64,000 nucleotides of DNA, taken from Diaporthe sp. PMI_573 (lineage: Eukaryota; Ascomycota; Sordariomycetes; Diaporthales; Diaporthaceae). The notes under the pieces are model-generated. The model made no database searches and was not told the DNA's origin. It was given only the letters and a program-made list of their open reading frames with translations. Shown here piece by piece: positions 1-11,122 of this stretch (position 1 is the first letter of the stretch; the number at the start of each line of letters is the position of its first letter). The stretch is from positions 62,001-126,000 of the forward strand of contig JAJTUP010000083.1 of the NCBI GenBank assembly GCA_021399435.1, in the 5' to 3' direction. The translations under genes and the position numbers were made by a program.

Positions 1-152
1 ACTGCCATTGCCCTCTGAGTTATCTCTGTCTGAGTCATCAAACATGTGCTTGTTGGCTGTCTTCGTGTCAGGATTGTTCTCCGTGTCCAGATTGTTCACG
101 TCCACCGGATGTCCCTCGTCGACTTCCCGGCGTCTCGTCTTGCACCTCTACT
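1..152 (-). CDS. possible partial exon of unknown protein at left edge
   Basis: On the minus strand one frame stays open from about 152 to the window edge and reads as a hydrophilic, Asp/Asn-rich stretch (it contains TKTANKHMFDDSDRDNSEG). A TAG-ending polypyrimidine-poor sequence just upstream could be a splice acceptor. The acidic, low-complexity composition resembles a tail of a larger protein, but no domain is visible and the gene continues out of the window. From 153 to 399 I see nothing beyond AT-rich non-coding sequence. Confidence 0.25.
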
Positions 153-650
153 AAAAGATATAACCATGCCGCTGCAACCAAATGCTGCACATTAAAATTT
201 TAGTTGGCCACATAAGCTAGCAGATACATGTAAAAGTTCTGGAACCTTCCATAGAGGATAAATAGGATAAAAGAAATTATATAAATTGCAATTCTCCCCT
301 TCGACCCATCTTTAAGAGAAATCTGAAAGAACTAATTAAGAGAGCTTAATAGAGCTAAGAAAAGGGAATAGGATATCTGGTTAATGAAAACTGAATATTC
401 TAGACCCGGCCTGATTTACACCCAATACAAACTGTTTCCTGAAAGATATCAGAGGACTCTGCCCGGAATACTTGAGGTAGCCAAAGTACGTTTCGGCTTT
501 CCCATGTAATCCATAAACCATCAGAACTAAGGCCATAACCAAGTTCGTTGTAATGCAGGAGAGGAGCTGCGGTTAAAGATGGGGTTATAGCTGTAATATC
601 GGATGAGTCTTTGAAGAAGATTACCCCTTTGTCTGTATGAAGTTGTGAAC

Positions 651-2892
651 TACCATGGGGGATCACGATTTCGGATACCCCACCATTTCGGACACCAAAG
701 ATTCCAGCACCACACCAAAAAGTCTGTCACTGCGAGAAGCCATCGCCAACTCAATTCAGATCGTAGATAGTAATAAAGAACATCAAAATGAAGCCCTAAA
801 TCTGCTCTCCATTTCTCCTATTTCATTGGTCGCTTCACCTGCCTTCCAGAGCGTGTTCTCACCGCTTGAGGTGGCTCATCTTCACCAACTTCATCCGGCT
901 CCTCTTCTTCGTCAGCATCTACAACAATCTCGTCTTGCACTTCTTCTGCAGCCTCAATCTCTTGGTTGAGGGCATTCTCATCTTCGGCATTGCCGCCCAA
1001 TGTCTCCTCGATATCCATAAACTTCTTGTTCGGATTGGGTACGGCTCGACGCTTCTTGGTGCTGAGCCGAGCTACTTGAACTTCTAGTTCAAGTATTCTC
1101 TTGTTGGAAATAGTCAACTTGGCCTGTTTCTCGTCGTATGCAATGCCGATCTTCCGGAACTTACGGCGCTCTGAAGCCGTAGCGTCTGGGCCAGCCATAT
1201 TCATGATATCACGGCCTGACTTGATAGTATCGCCGTCAGAATCCTCCCCGCTATTCTCTTCGGGTGTACGGCGTTTCTCTTTGTCCACTTGAATCTCTGG
1301 ATGGGACAACGCCTTTACGCTGCTAATAGGCCAATTTCCAGTGGTCCTCCAAGCAGACTTGACGTTATTCTCTGTGAAGCCCTTCTCTCGGGCAACGCAG
1401 TATGCCTTGGTCAAATTGATCTTATCTACAGGTGTTGCGTCAATAATCGATTGCCAGGAGGAGATTGTGGTACGATAGTATGCTTTGACAGCGTTGAATA
1501 CACCATTTTCTAATGGCTGAAAACCGTGGGAGCAGTGGGCTGGTAGATAACAACAAAAGATGTTGTTGTGGAAGCAGGTCGTCATAAACGCATCCTAAAC
1601 ACTCAGTCAGAACTCCACAACGGATTTTTTTTCAGAGCTTCAAACCTTCAGAATAGGAAGGAAACATACTGTAGTATGGCTGAAATGACCGTCAAGGATC
1701 AAAAGAATTGCTTCACTCTCATCTTTGCGACGTTCGTTCATCTGGGGGATGAGAACTGCTCAAGGTACGCAACCCCGATTTCATTGTTAGTCCACCCATT
1801 GGGAGACGTAATGTATCGCCACTTTGGGCAAGCCTTGCGGAATTCATCAATAAACCACTGTGTTTGGAGTTCTTTTCCTTTGAATATGATGCCCGGCTCA
1901 AGGGCTTCTCCATTGGCTAGTATGGCCTCAAGCATAGTCGACTCCCATCGTGATTGGTCGCTTTTCAGCATCGCCTTCTTCGTCGCAGAAGTTCCGACGA
2001 CTAGGGAATCAAGACCTATAGATAGTTAGTCTATTTGCTTCATTATGGCTCAATAAGAGCTTATTTGCGTACCAAAACCTGCCATTAAACCGGCCTTATC
2101 AAGGTTGACAGTCAGGCCAGGCTTCACCCACGAGTATTCGTTGTCTCGGATGTCAAAATACTAGTTGACTGCCCTCGGCATGAACTCGTGAAAAAGTGCT
2201 GCCTCTTGCCTACGCCCAATTTTGGTGTCGACCTCAGGGTGGCGGTTAATGAAGCGTTGAACCCATTTCTTCCCAACATCAACTTTGGCGATAGATGCAG
2301 CCACTTCTCGTATCGCACTGTGGCTTGGGGCGAACCCGAGCTTCTCTTGACGTAAAATCCAGCTCACGATAGGTCTTTCTTGCTCAAAAGAGAGCAAGGC
2401 ATTGGAGGGTACGGTCTCGGGATCTTGTTTCGAATTATGCTTGCCATTGGCCCGGTCTGAGAGTGTAGATGCTGGTATGTTGTATTTGTCTGAGGCCTGG
2501 TTCACAGAGAGGCCATTTTCGGCTATTTCGAATACGGCATCTCGAAGGGTCTCCTCAGTATAGGCTTTCGGCATCGTGACAACTACTCAGAAGGCCTACA
2601 GGGTCGTGGAGGGCTGACAGGAAAGTTCTCTCGGCACGGCGCCACATCTCCAATTCGGCATTTGGGGTCAATTGTGCACTCGGAATGAACGGCCCACGCG
2701 GGGCGCCAATCCGCTTTTGGAATAGTCTACGATGTTCATTAAGCAATTCTCTATCGATCTACGGTGTCAAATCGTAAATAGCCTCAGTGGTTGTTGAGGA
2801 ATGTGTAAGTAAATAAGGTGGGTTTGTGTGGTGGTTGAGAATTTTGGCTGTCCGAAATGGTGGGGTATCCGAAATCGTGATCCCCCATGGTA
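651..2892. mobile_element. Fot1/pogo-type DNA transposon with perfect TIRs and TA duplication
   Basis: The element spans 653-2890 (2,238 bp), flanked by TA at 651-652 and 2891-2892, the normal target duplication of the Tc1/mariner/pogo superfamily. The ends at 653-694 and 2849-2890 are 42-bp inverted repeats that I compared base by base and found identical; each starts CCATGGGGGATCACGATTTC. The element sits inside the NACHT-WD40 relic, and removing it with one TA restores that reading frame. The transposase inside (minus strand) is damaged, so the copy is non-autonomous now. Identical TIRs suggest a fairly recent insertion. Confidence 0.93.
818..2574 (-). pseudogene. Fot1/pogo transposase (HTH_Psq, HTH_CENPB, DDE_1), broken
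   Basis: From the start at 2574 the protein has an HTH_Psq motif (VNQASDKYNIPASTLSDRA) and a CENP-B-like HTH ending KKWVQRFINRHPE. DDE_1 core motifs follow: LDKAGLMAGFG, then LILDGHFSHTT, then LPAHCSHGFQPLENGVF. The tail is coiled and acidic and ends KRPMK. Two likely introns are visible: GTACGCAA...CTATAG around 2068-2013, and GTATGTTTCC...TTTAG around 1670-1595. Two lesions are clear. A TAG replaces an expected Trp codon after RAVN (about 2160). A one-base loss near 1755 shifts the frame between GVAYLEQ and IPQMNERR. The third catalytic position reads Glu where most Fot1-like enzymes have Asp. Confidence 0.85.
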
Positions 2893-3799
2893 GTAGGGTC
2901 GAAGTTTAATCTTAAAATCGCTTTGCCAACTTGAAGATTGTTTATACAGCCGCCGCCCTCGGCATCCCAGACCCTGATGGTCTTGTCGTGTGAGCCGGAG
3001 GCGATACGCCGGCCGTCTCCTGAGAAGGCCACGGACCAGACCAGGCCGCTATGGCCTTCGAGTGTGGTTAGGCAGGCATCCCAATTCTCTTCTACCGGAG
3101 GTTTGCGAACAATCCAGCCTGGGCCTTCACCTTGGAAGATGTTTCTGGTTAAGCTGTTGGTCGGGCTAAATATGAGTGCTGATGAATATGCTTGGAGAGG
3201 AGCCTTTTCAACTATGCCCCTATAAGAACGAGCAAATCGATACATATCATAAACCAGAGCAATAAGTTGGGACTTTGGTAGCGATTTCTAGATTAATTAG
3301 AACGTTACTTCTTTTTTGCAGCTTGTGGGAGCTCACCTGTAGCCGAGATATGGTCTTGGACAGCGCTAGCACGCATTGGGGAGTGCTCTCAAGAATGCTC
3401 AAAGCTTCAAACCAGTGAAGGAAATGCTTCCTCAGGAAGGGTTCAACCATAGCATTTTCAGGCGCTTCCTGGGTTTCGCAAAAATGCCCATGCCAGTAAA
3501 TACAAGCATATCGAATCGATGCAAGCGGGTTGGGATCTGGGCATTGGCGTTTGACTTCTTCAATCGAGATACCAGGGTGTTGCAAGCCGTATATATCTTT
3601 GTGGAGGATCTTCGACATGGCTGTAATAGACCTTGTTAGGATAGCTGTGTATTTGGTTCCTATTCCCCGACGATCCATTTCCTTTTTACCCTATAGGCAG
3701 TGCTGCCAGAGGCCGCCCGTTACCTATTTTTGGCGATTATTAAACGTTAGTGGAAGGATTCTCTGGTGTCTGTCTGAACTGCTGGACTAGAGATGAGAA

Positions 3800-4063
3800 G
3801 TGGAAAAAGTTATTGGTCATGCAAGGTCCGTTGGCGGATTTTTAGGCAGCAAAGTCAGCTCTCGTTTCGAATACCTACGCAATCCTCTGGGGAGTGATAG
3901 GCAGTTCGTCATCCGCATGCCGTCTGAGTTTCATGAGAACATGGCTGGGGGATTTAGCGATATAATTCGGGCGTGGCTCGAAGACATCAAAAGAGGCGAG
4001 CATCCTAACGGCACAGTTATGAAAACTAGAAATTGGACTATGATAGTTGTAGGAAAGATTTAG
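3800..4063 (+). pseudogene. fragment of a fungal nuclease-like/unknown family (RMPS...HE motif)
   Basis: An 87-codon open frame contains RQFVIRMPSEFHENMAGGFS and IRAWLEDIKRGE. I associate the 'RMPS-x-x-HE...I...L..I' pattern with the N-terminal part of abundant fungal proteins of unknown function, some predicted to be restriction-endonuclease-like. The conserved downstream half is absent, because the sequence turns into the terminal repeats of a hAT element within about 80 bp. The assignment is from memory of the pattern and is weak. The 3679-3799 interval upstream holds nothing recognisable. Confidence 0.3.
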
Positions 4064-4139
4064 TCTTCCCTAGCTTCCCGGATTCCACTTCGGAAAATTG
4101 GAGATAGGATGGAACTAGACCTTTCCTACAGACATCAGA

Positions 4140-4320
4140 GCAGGCCATCGGTCGATCGGATGGCCAAATCCCATCCGATTCCGATATCGATTTGAAATCG
4201 ATCGAATAGACTGAAGCCCATCCGATTCCGAATCGGATTGGTCTATATCGGATCGGATCCGATCCGATTTGCCTATATCCGATTCGGAATCGGATATCAG
4301 ATCTGCTAAATCGGATGGGG
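4140..4320. repeat. hAT subterminal palindromic repeats (ATCCGATTCCGAATCGGAT type)
   Basis: Short direct and inverted copies of CCGATTCCGA, TCGGATCGGATCC and ATCGATTT overlap through this block. Multiple short inverted motifs next to the ends are characteristic of hAT transposons, where they serve as transposase binding sites. The block lies about 30-200 bp from the stop codon of the transposase at 4349. Confidence 0.7.
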
Positions 4321-4348
4321 TGCGTATTTGAGGCTATTCCCAGTTATA

Positions 4349-5965
4349 TTAGCTACGTTGTGCCCATCTAGTTAATTCCCGTGCAATATCACTTTGTAAC
4401 GCCGTGCTAGATGCCCGATCTAGCAATTCAAGTGGCAATTCAGCCTTGTAGACGCCTGCTTTGCTCCAAGACCTAATACACTGGCTGGCGCCAATAACGT
4501 GCCGCTGAAGACAAGACCTCCGTGCTGACACCATCTGCCCAACGCTACTAAACTGACGCTCAGTTTCTGCTGCTGCTGAAGGTATCGTGAGGAAGTCAAC
4601 TGCCATATAAGACAGCTTGGGGAATCGTTTTGCGCCAATATCCCGCCACCACGCGATTGGGTCGTTTAGGTACGCCTCTGAGTTGACTACTGGCTCAACA
4701 AGGTATGTATCTAGCTCGTCTTGTTGTATATCCTCTCGTTGTATGGGCTCAGGGTCCTTGCCTTTGTTGCCCCTTCTCCTCTTGTTTGCTAGCCGTGTAT
4801 CTTGTGAATTAGGAACCTCGTCGTCGGCGTCGTTCGCGAAGAAGCGTTTGCGGCGTTGAAGCATGTCGAGGACTGGTTGTTGTTCGACCTCAGTCTGGGG
4901 GTTAAAGTCAGGTCGCGGTCTACTAGAGGATTAGTTAAGCAAAGACTATTAATATATGTATAACTCACTTATTTTTATAGTCCTCCTCCCATCGTTCCCT
5001 CAACCTGGTAGTATAGTGGTCTCGCCATCTAGACCCTTGCCGTTGAGACTCAGCATCAAAAATACCTTGCAACCCAGTCATCTTGAGGCTTGGATTAAAC
5101 ACCACAGCAGCGGCATAGGCCAAGCTCGTGAGTTTATCGTAGTAGTGCTGTAGCTTCCACAGGCCTACCCGAATATATGCCTTTAAGAAACGCCGTTCTT
5201 GGTCGCCAAGATGCTCGAAGATCTTCACGATCCCGGGGATGGGGTCGCCTGTAGGGTCAATAGGGTTTTCTCGTTCAACATAGCACTTGCCCTGCGCACA
5301 AGATTCGAGGTGAAGCAGCAAATACTCCATCTGAGGAAAATACTGATCAAGAGAGCCAGCAGGTCCGATGCCTTGAAGCTTCTTCGAGGCAAACTTGAAG
5401 GGAGAAAGGATATTCTGAATAGCCTCAACCACACGCCAATCCTGGGCCCCCAACTTGAACTCGAGAACCGGCGGCTTATCCTTTTCCTTCGAACCAGCTG
5501 CGTCCCACTGGTACTCAAGGTTTTGGTGTAGTCGTTTGATCGCCGGCTGTAACTCCAAGGCACGCGCCGCCATTGCCTCGTCGCTTTGCCACCTCGTGGC
5601 GTTGTTGTGAACCCATTCCTTGGTGGTAGCGGAAGGGTCCAGTTCCGTTTGGGCATCACGAAACGCGCCAACGAGCTGGCTGCTTCTGTGGAAGCAGTTG
5701 CCATGGTTGTGAAGCTTACCAAAAGGACCTCGTTTTTGGTACTTTTCCATCGTTTTCCTGGTTAGCTGACTAGGCGTAGAGTAATCAAAGGCGCACGCGG
5801 CGGCTTCAACTAATTCGTCAGATACGTCAGAATTGTCGTACTCATCATCCTCGTCCTCAGTATCAACAAAAGGATCAGTATCTAAAGCATCATCATCCTC
5901 ATCCTCACTAGCCGAATCCTGTTGCGTAAGGTCCTCCTCAGGGTTGATGGCAACTTCGTCAAAGG
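4349..5965 (-). pseudogene. hAT transposase 1, C-terminal part (RNase H-like and dimerisation)
   Basis: Reading minus: an acidic linker (SASEDEDDDALDTDPF), then the hAT RW motif (NNATRWQSDEAMAARALEL), then IRVGLWKLQHYYDKL and a LAYAAAVVFNPS segment. An intron at 4968-4923 (GTGAGT...CTCTAG, 46 nt) joins AA to T in an Asn codon. The second exon contains the hAT C-terminal dimerisation signature (FPKLSYMAVDFLTIPSAAAE then ERQFSSVG). The frame is open through both exons. The BED finger and first two catalytic acidic residues are missing, because the 5' part was replaced by element 2 at about 5965. Confidence 0.8.
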
Positions 5966-7994
5966 CACGAAGCGGTCCTTCTGGCACCAGAGAATGCCCT
6001 CTCTGGTTCCGCTGATTCAGAGGGAATAGAGAGGATATCAATAGCCATCTGACTGAGTCTTGGATACTGTGTCCTCTGCTCCAGACGACACCACCATTGA
6101 AGAGGAGTACAATCAATCTGGATAGGATCCCCAGCTATGAAGGCATTGAGATCATCCAGGTTGGTGTTGATAGCCTTCTTCCTGACCTCGGCCTTTTGAA
6201 ACAGCCTTTCTAACCGGTTGTCCTTCCTAGGTGATAGAATAAGAGGTTCTGCTTGATGATGAGCCTCTAATGCCTGGTATTCTGACTCCCAGATGTCTAG
6301 GGCTCCAGCAATAGCTGCCTTATGCCAGTCAGGATGCCAGTTCTTGTCAAGATAAGCCCTTCTTCTTGATGGATCCAGCAACAGGGAGGCAGCATAGACT
6401 GGGGTGTCTTCAGTCTTGGTGTAGTACTTGCTCAAGACAAACCAACCCATCTCAATAGCCTTGAGCATCCTAGGATCATCTCTATAATCCTCCCTTGCTC
6501 CTTCATAGTGAAGGAGGAGAGCATCCATCAGGATGAGAGACTGGGAGACAGAAGAACAGTTGCCTTCAGCATATAGAGTGGCAGAGGCAAAGGGCTCTAA
6601 GAACTGATGTGTCTTTTCCAACAGATCCCAATCAGAGCTGGTGAGCATAGCATCTGCTAGTTCCTGGTCATGATTAAACAGAAACTGAGTGATCTGGCTC
6701 TTCTTCCTGATGGCATTATGAAGGACTTTATACCATGAAGGCCACCTGGTAGCGTTGTCAATCCCCAGGCTGAGACCAACAGCACTTCTCCAGCTATCAC
6801 TGTGGATAGCTGAACTTCTGAGCCAGATAGCAAGGCTGTGGAGCTTCTGAAGAGGCTGAATGCCTTGCCAGCCAGCATAGCTTTCGTCAACTCCCTTAGC
6901 TTTAAACTTTCGTAGCTCTTTTAGTGGGATCTTCTGGCTGGGATGGCTCTGCTAGTCTTATAGCAAAGTCTTCAACTAGCTCTACACTCTGAGCTTCCTC
7001 AGTGGCTTCTAAAGCAGCTTGAATAGCTTCTTTTGACTTTGCCAAGAGGAAAGACTGGAGAGAGAGGTTGATAATGTGGCCAATACACCGAATTCTCCGT
7101 CTTTTGGCGTTAAAATCAATCTGTTCAATGTCAGGGGCGGGCCCTCCTGGGTAGCAGATAACATACCTCGAGTTCTGCCTTTAGCCTTATAGCTAATGAC
7201 TCTAAACAGGTATCATTTGAAGTAGCATTATCCCCAACATGATACCCAACCTTAGAGATACTAAAGCTGTGAAGAACATCCATGATCAGGGCTGCCTGTG
7301 CTTCTCCGCTGTGGCTGAATTGACACTCCGGCATTCCCAGGAGTGCTTTCCTAAGACTATGGCTCTTATCAACCCATTGGGCACATACTGCTAGCATGCC
7401 ATGGCGATGGGGAGATGTCCACAGGTCGGTTAAGATGTGTATCATGGACTGAGACTCTTGAAGCTCTTCTTTGAGCTGAGAGGCGTACAGATCATAGTTG
7501 GCGTCAATAAGCTTCATGGCCCGGTATCTGGAGGTGATCAGGCAGTCTCCAATAGCAGGATTAGCTGCCAATACAAGGCTGTGCATCTCATCCCATTCTA
7601 CTGCAGAGAATGGGATCCTTCTTCTAGTCAGCAGTCCCACGATGGCCTCATTGTACTGCTGAGAATTGAAGGCATTCCTCAGGGAGCTGTCGGTTGGTAC
7701 CCGGGAGAAGAATGAGCTTATGGTGCCCTGGGTGCTAGGAATAGTAAAAGAACCGCTGGCTTGGGAGTCTTGGGTCTCCTGGACCAGCTCTGGATGCCTC
7801 CTCTTAGCATGGGCCACTGCATTCGACGGAATCGGGGCGGACCACCTGTCTGGGCAATGGAGACAGACATAGACCCTAGTACCATGGCCTCTTCGGTTTA
7901 AGGCTGTAGAGCCTGTAGAATGAGGGCATTCGGTCTTAAAGAGGGCATTGAAGTTCACACTGCCTTTCCCTCTTGACCCATAGGAGCTAGACAT
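5966..7994 (-). pseudogene. hAT transposase 2 with BED finger, frameshifted
   Basis: The start is best placed at 7994 (MSSSYGSRG). A BED-type zinc finger follows (VYVCLHCPDRW...HAKRRHPE). Then come LTDLWTSPHRHGMLAVCAQW and GYHVGDNATSND, carrying catalytic acidic residues. A GTATGT...TTGAACAG intron near 7166-7119 leads into RRIRCIGHIINLSLQ. A one-base shift near 6930 separates VEDFAIRLA from LRKFKAKGVDESYAGWQ. The RW motif (GIDNATRWPSWYKV) is clear, and the C-terminal block YPRLSQMAIDILSIPSESAE is present. Translation ends by running into foreign sequence at ERAFSGARRTAS. It is therefore truncated within the dimerisation domain and carries one frameshift. Confidence 0.8.
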
Positions 7995-8232
7995 GATGGT
8001 AGCTGTTGAGAATCTGAGAATCTGAGAAGAATAAGAAGAATGAGAAGAAGAAAGAAAAATAAGGACAGTTGGCCTCAGTCCTGGCAGAGTTTTCATGTTC
8101 TCGAGAGAGTGGTTACACCATCTCCATTCTGTACAACCTCCTCTCAGCCAATGAGAGCTAGGATCTTAGCATTACAGTACACGATATAGTAGGAAATACA
8201 GTCGTAGATGTATCATGTTATTTCGAAGTAAG
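5966..8232 (-). mobile_element. hAT element 2, 3'-truncated
   Basis: Almost the whole transposase of a second hAT family is present, but its last roughly 40 codons and its 3' terminus are missing at the junction with element 1. Its 5' flank (7995-8232) is non-coding and ends where sequence shared with hAT family 3 begins at 8233. I could not find TIRs or a target duplication. Confidence 0.7.
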
Positions 8233-10201
8233 CCTCAAGGTCCCTATACTCTCTCTCCCAAAGATCCTGGACCATCTCCTGCGCCTTGGTAATCCACAGC
8301 TGTCTTTCCTCGTCGTCTCCCCACAAATCGTCAAACAGTGCCCACCGGTAAGCAGGATGGAGAACTGCGGCGCCATAGATCAGGGGGCTATCGTTCAAAT
8401 GCTCGTAGTATTCGTTCAATTTGAGCCAACCCAGGTTGATGTTGACTGCGAGGTGGTGGCCGTCTGGAAAATTGGCGACTGCTCTTTTCGCGGATTCAAG
8501 GGGTTCGAGAAGAAATTCGTACGCGTGAATAAGATCCCAGCTTGTACCTGTACAAGTCAGCTGCTAGAATAAGAATAGGGCCGCTTTTGCGAAGTCTAAG
8601 GCTTACCAGACAGTGGGGGCTCGACCTCGTTTTCCTCGACGTTTCTGCGGTGTTTTCCCTGTCCATCACCCTCAAGGCCTTTCACAACCAGCTTGAAGTC
8701 AAGCAAAATGTCGTAAAGAGTCCCGAGCACATGCCAATCATCAGTTGTCATGCGGTTCTCTTCCTTCAGGAAGAAGGGCTGCTTGGAGCCCTTTTTGATG
8801 TTGCCAGCTCTCGTCAAGTTGGCCTTCTCCCACTCGTTTGACGCTCTCTGGACAAAAGAATTATAAAATGGCCTTAAAACCAGAGCACGCTCAATCATCG
8901 AGAATTGAGAAAGCCACCGGGTAGCATTGTCGACCACAACTCCAACTGGACGGTGTTTCTTGAGCTGAGCGTCGTCAGAGAGTTGGCTCTCGACAGCCTG
9001 AACCTTCTTGAGCATATCGGTCCACGTGTCCGATCTGCTCACCTCCTAGGACTTCGTGAGTATAACAAATAAAATCGGGGACTGAGCCACCTACAACAGC
9101 AAAGTTATGCCATTTTCCAACGGAGCCTCGCGTCCTCCAGACTTCATGCTCCTTCGCTGCCGTGTGAAGTCCTTCGAAGAGCTCTTTCTCAAAAGCATCC
9201 GGGTTCTTGCCATACAGCATCTGTTTCACTACTATGTTGACAACGTGGCCAACGCAGCGAACCCATCGCTTTTTCCAGTCGAAGCCGAATTCTAATGCAA
9301 GCTCCTCCATCGAGGTTTTATTGTTACCGGCATTATCCAGTGTGAAATACCCGATTTTATCGCTGATCTCGTACTCTCGAATGATCTCGATGATCTGCCC
9401 GGCGATATTCTCGCCTGTGTGCCGCTCTGTAAGTTCAGGCAGGCCGAGGACACACTTCTGTGGCCGGTCGTTGGAATCCCGAAACACACATGTGATGCCG
9501 TATAAGGCGTGTCGGTTACCAGACTTCCAGCCATCGTACTGGATATGGATCTGTCCTGGACTCTTCCGCAAAGCATCCTTCACTCTTTCCATGTTGTTGG
9601 TAAATTCTCGTTCTGCGATGGCACGCACGGTCACGTCAGTAATGTTAGCTTTTGTGATCTCGACAGATGGATTGAGGTAGTTGAAGATGTCTCGAAGATC
9701 TTGATCGTTGACGATCGAGAAGGATTGGTTAGAATTGACAATCCAGTTGACAAGTTTCTGCTGGAATACGGTTTTGTCGAAACGTTTGATCAGCGTATTG
9801 ATCAAATCTTGTTCCTTCGGCTCCGTGGGGTTCAACTGTAGGATTGTTGCAATGGACTGATGTGCTTTCTCAGATGCCTTTGCAGGCTTTTGCCTCTTGC
9901 CCGTCGGATCCATGATGCCATTGTGGTCCGTGTACAGGTGACCCTCAGCATTCTGCAACCCTTTGATGGCATAACTCTTTGGCCTCGGCCGCTTTTGCTT
10001 GATGCAAAGACAACACACCCATCGGCGTTCCCCCTTCTGGGCATGCTGGATATCGTAGCCGAATTGATATACCCATTGACGCACTTGGCCGTCTCTCTCC
10101 GTCAAGGTCCAGCCTTTGTAGAGCTGAAAGAGCCGTTGATTGTCTTCTTCTGTACGTTCTGGAACGGGCGTGGTTGACTTGGTAGGATGGAAGGTGGCCA
10201 T
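8213..10201 (-). pseudogene. hAT transposase 3A, C-terminally truncated
   Basis: The exons correspond one to one with the intact copy B: 10201-9095, 9045-8607 and 8547 down to the break at 8233. The frame then runs a few codons through the junction (DLE then AYFEIT) to a stop at 8213. It keeps the zinc finger (RRWVCCLCIKQKRP...HLYTDH), the catalytic acidic residues (IQYDGWKSGNR, FTLDNAGNNKTS) and the RW motif (DNATRWLSQFSMIERAL). The dimerisation domain with the last catalytic Glu is missing. Up to the break I saw no stop or frameshift against copy B, only scattered substitutions. Confidence 0.85.
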
Positions 10202-10539
10202 TTCGATTTGAGGTAGTAAGGTCGTAACAGTAAAACCTCCCAGAATAGACTTGTTTAACTTTGTGTACGGATAAAACGGGGTGGAAAATCGTTTTTATTT
10301 TGTTGTTGTGGGCGATCGAAGGTACTTAGGGTATGCGCTATTTCACAAGGAAATCCAGGTATTTTCAAACCCCACCAAAAATGTCCATTCCTTTCCACAA
10401 TTTCCACATATGGAACATGTGGAAGGGGCTCCGTGGCGTGGATATGGAAATGCAGAAGCCCGCGTGGAATGGAATGGAATGGATATGGATCCACATTATG
10501 GATCCATATGTGGATTTCGTGGTATGGATTTGAACCCTG
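8233..10539 (-). mobile_element. hAT family 3, copy A (3'-truncated)
   Basis: This is nearly identical to 56357-58663. The right end carries the 15-bp terminal repeat (it ends TGGATTTGAACCCTG at 10539). Homology with the complete copy stops at CCTCAAGG (8233), so about 690 bp containing the transposase C-terminus and the left end are missing. Without its left end it cannot transpose alone. It is inserted in, or fused to, a tyrosine-phosphatase fragment on its right. Confidence 0.9.
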
Positions 10540-10913
10540 TGCTGTACTAATCTTGACGCCGCGTCATCTTCACTGATAGGCTGGAGAAGCCAGCCCTTCT
10601 GCTTCAGAGCCTCGGCGTCGGCCGCGTCGTCGATAACCTCCAGCTTTCGGAGCTCTATGGCATCCCCGGCTTCAGTCTGTTCTATCATCTCGCAGTGGAC
10701 TCTTGCCCTGAATGCATCACCGAACTCGTCCCTCTCGTTGATTTCCATGGGTGCATCTTCTGGACTCTTCGAGAAATAAGGGTAGCACTTCTCCATGTTC
10801 GCTTCATGTATCTCAGTGAGCATGACAATTACTGCAGGGCTTTCCAGTTGCTGAACCACCATGCGCCACACTTGGTCCATCGTTGTTTGTTTTAGCCCTT
10901 GATTCAATGACAA
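10540..10913 (-). pseudogene. protein tyrosine phosphatase fragment
   Basis: The minus-strand frame reads TTMDQVWRMVVQQLESPAVI then VMLTEIHEANMEKCYPYF, the classic PTP catalytic-domain stretch upstream of the active site (compare TTxDFWRMVWE...VMLT...KCxxYWP). ARVHCEMIEQTE follows. It breaks at 10540 against the terminus of hAT copy A. The HCxxGxxR active-site loop and everything beyond it is absent. The upstream side is also broken near 10913, where an NB-ARC-type fragment begins in the opposite direction. Confidence 0.7.
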
Positions 10914-11122
10914 AACTGTTGGGATTTCTCACCAACCTTCCCTTGGCAATCACCCAAGCATCAGCGTACTTGAACAGACAGGAGCATATGTCAATTGCAA
11001 GCTACCTCCAACTGCTGCAGGGCGCAGAAGAAAACCCGATAAGCATAAAGAGACGATGTCTTATGGAAAATCCTGCTGACAGTGTTCTCCGCACAGAAAT
11101 CCGGACTTCCGAGGAGCTTTGA
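10905..11122 (+). pseudogene. NB-ARC/TPR-type NLR fragment
   Basis: The plus frame reads LLGFLTNLPLAITQASAYLN then SIASYLQLLQGAEEN. This is the region after the NB-ARC domain in fungal NB-ARC-TPR proteins (GLPLAI motif followed by 'ITQAAAYLN...YL.L'). Neither the P-loop nor any TPR follows in frame. The piece is fused tail to tail with the phosphatase fragment, so it is duplicated debris. Confidence 0.6.

Larger units (their letters stand above)
400..3678 (-). pseudogene. NACHT-WD40 (NLR/STAND) C-terminal relic split by a transposon
   Basis: Three coding pieces on the minus strand form one reading frame. 3678-3337 is the linker typical of fungal NACHT-WD40 proteins (DIYGLQHPGISIEEV, then IRYACIYWHGH). 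A 64-nt intron (3336-3273, GTGAGC...AAAG) follows. 3272-2891 carries a canonical WD40 unit ([20 protein letters not shown], ending IRVWD). After the transposon at 653-2890, 650-400 continues with the last WD-like blade (LSSDGLWITWESRNVLWLP) and stops near the usual C-terminus. The N-terminal NACHT ATPase and effector domains are missing, because a stop lies just upstream of 3678. The WD array is also far shorter than the family's usual 7-14 repeats. In fungi such proteins act in heterokaryon incompatibility and immunity-like signalling; this copy is a truncated remnant. Confidence 0.82.
4136..5965 (-). mobile_element. hAT element 1, 5'-truncated, with subterminal repeats
   Basis: The 3' end is marked by a possible hAT-like terminus (CAGAG at 4136) and a dense block of ATCCGATTCCGA / TCGGAATCGGAT palindromes (4150-4320). 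Further in lies the C-terminal half of a hAT transposase on the minus strand. At about 5965 the coding sequence passes directly into the C-terminus of a different hAT family (element 2), so the 5' half of element 1 is gone. No target duplication can be paired. Confidence 0.72.
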
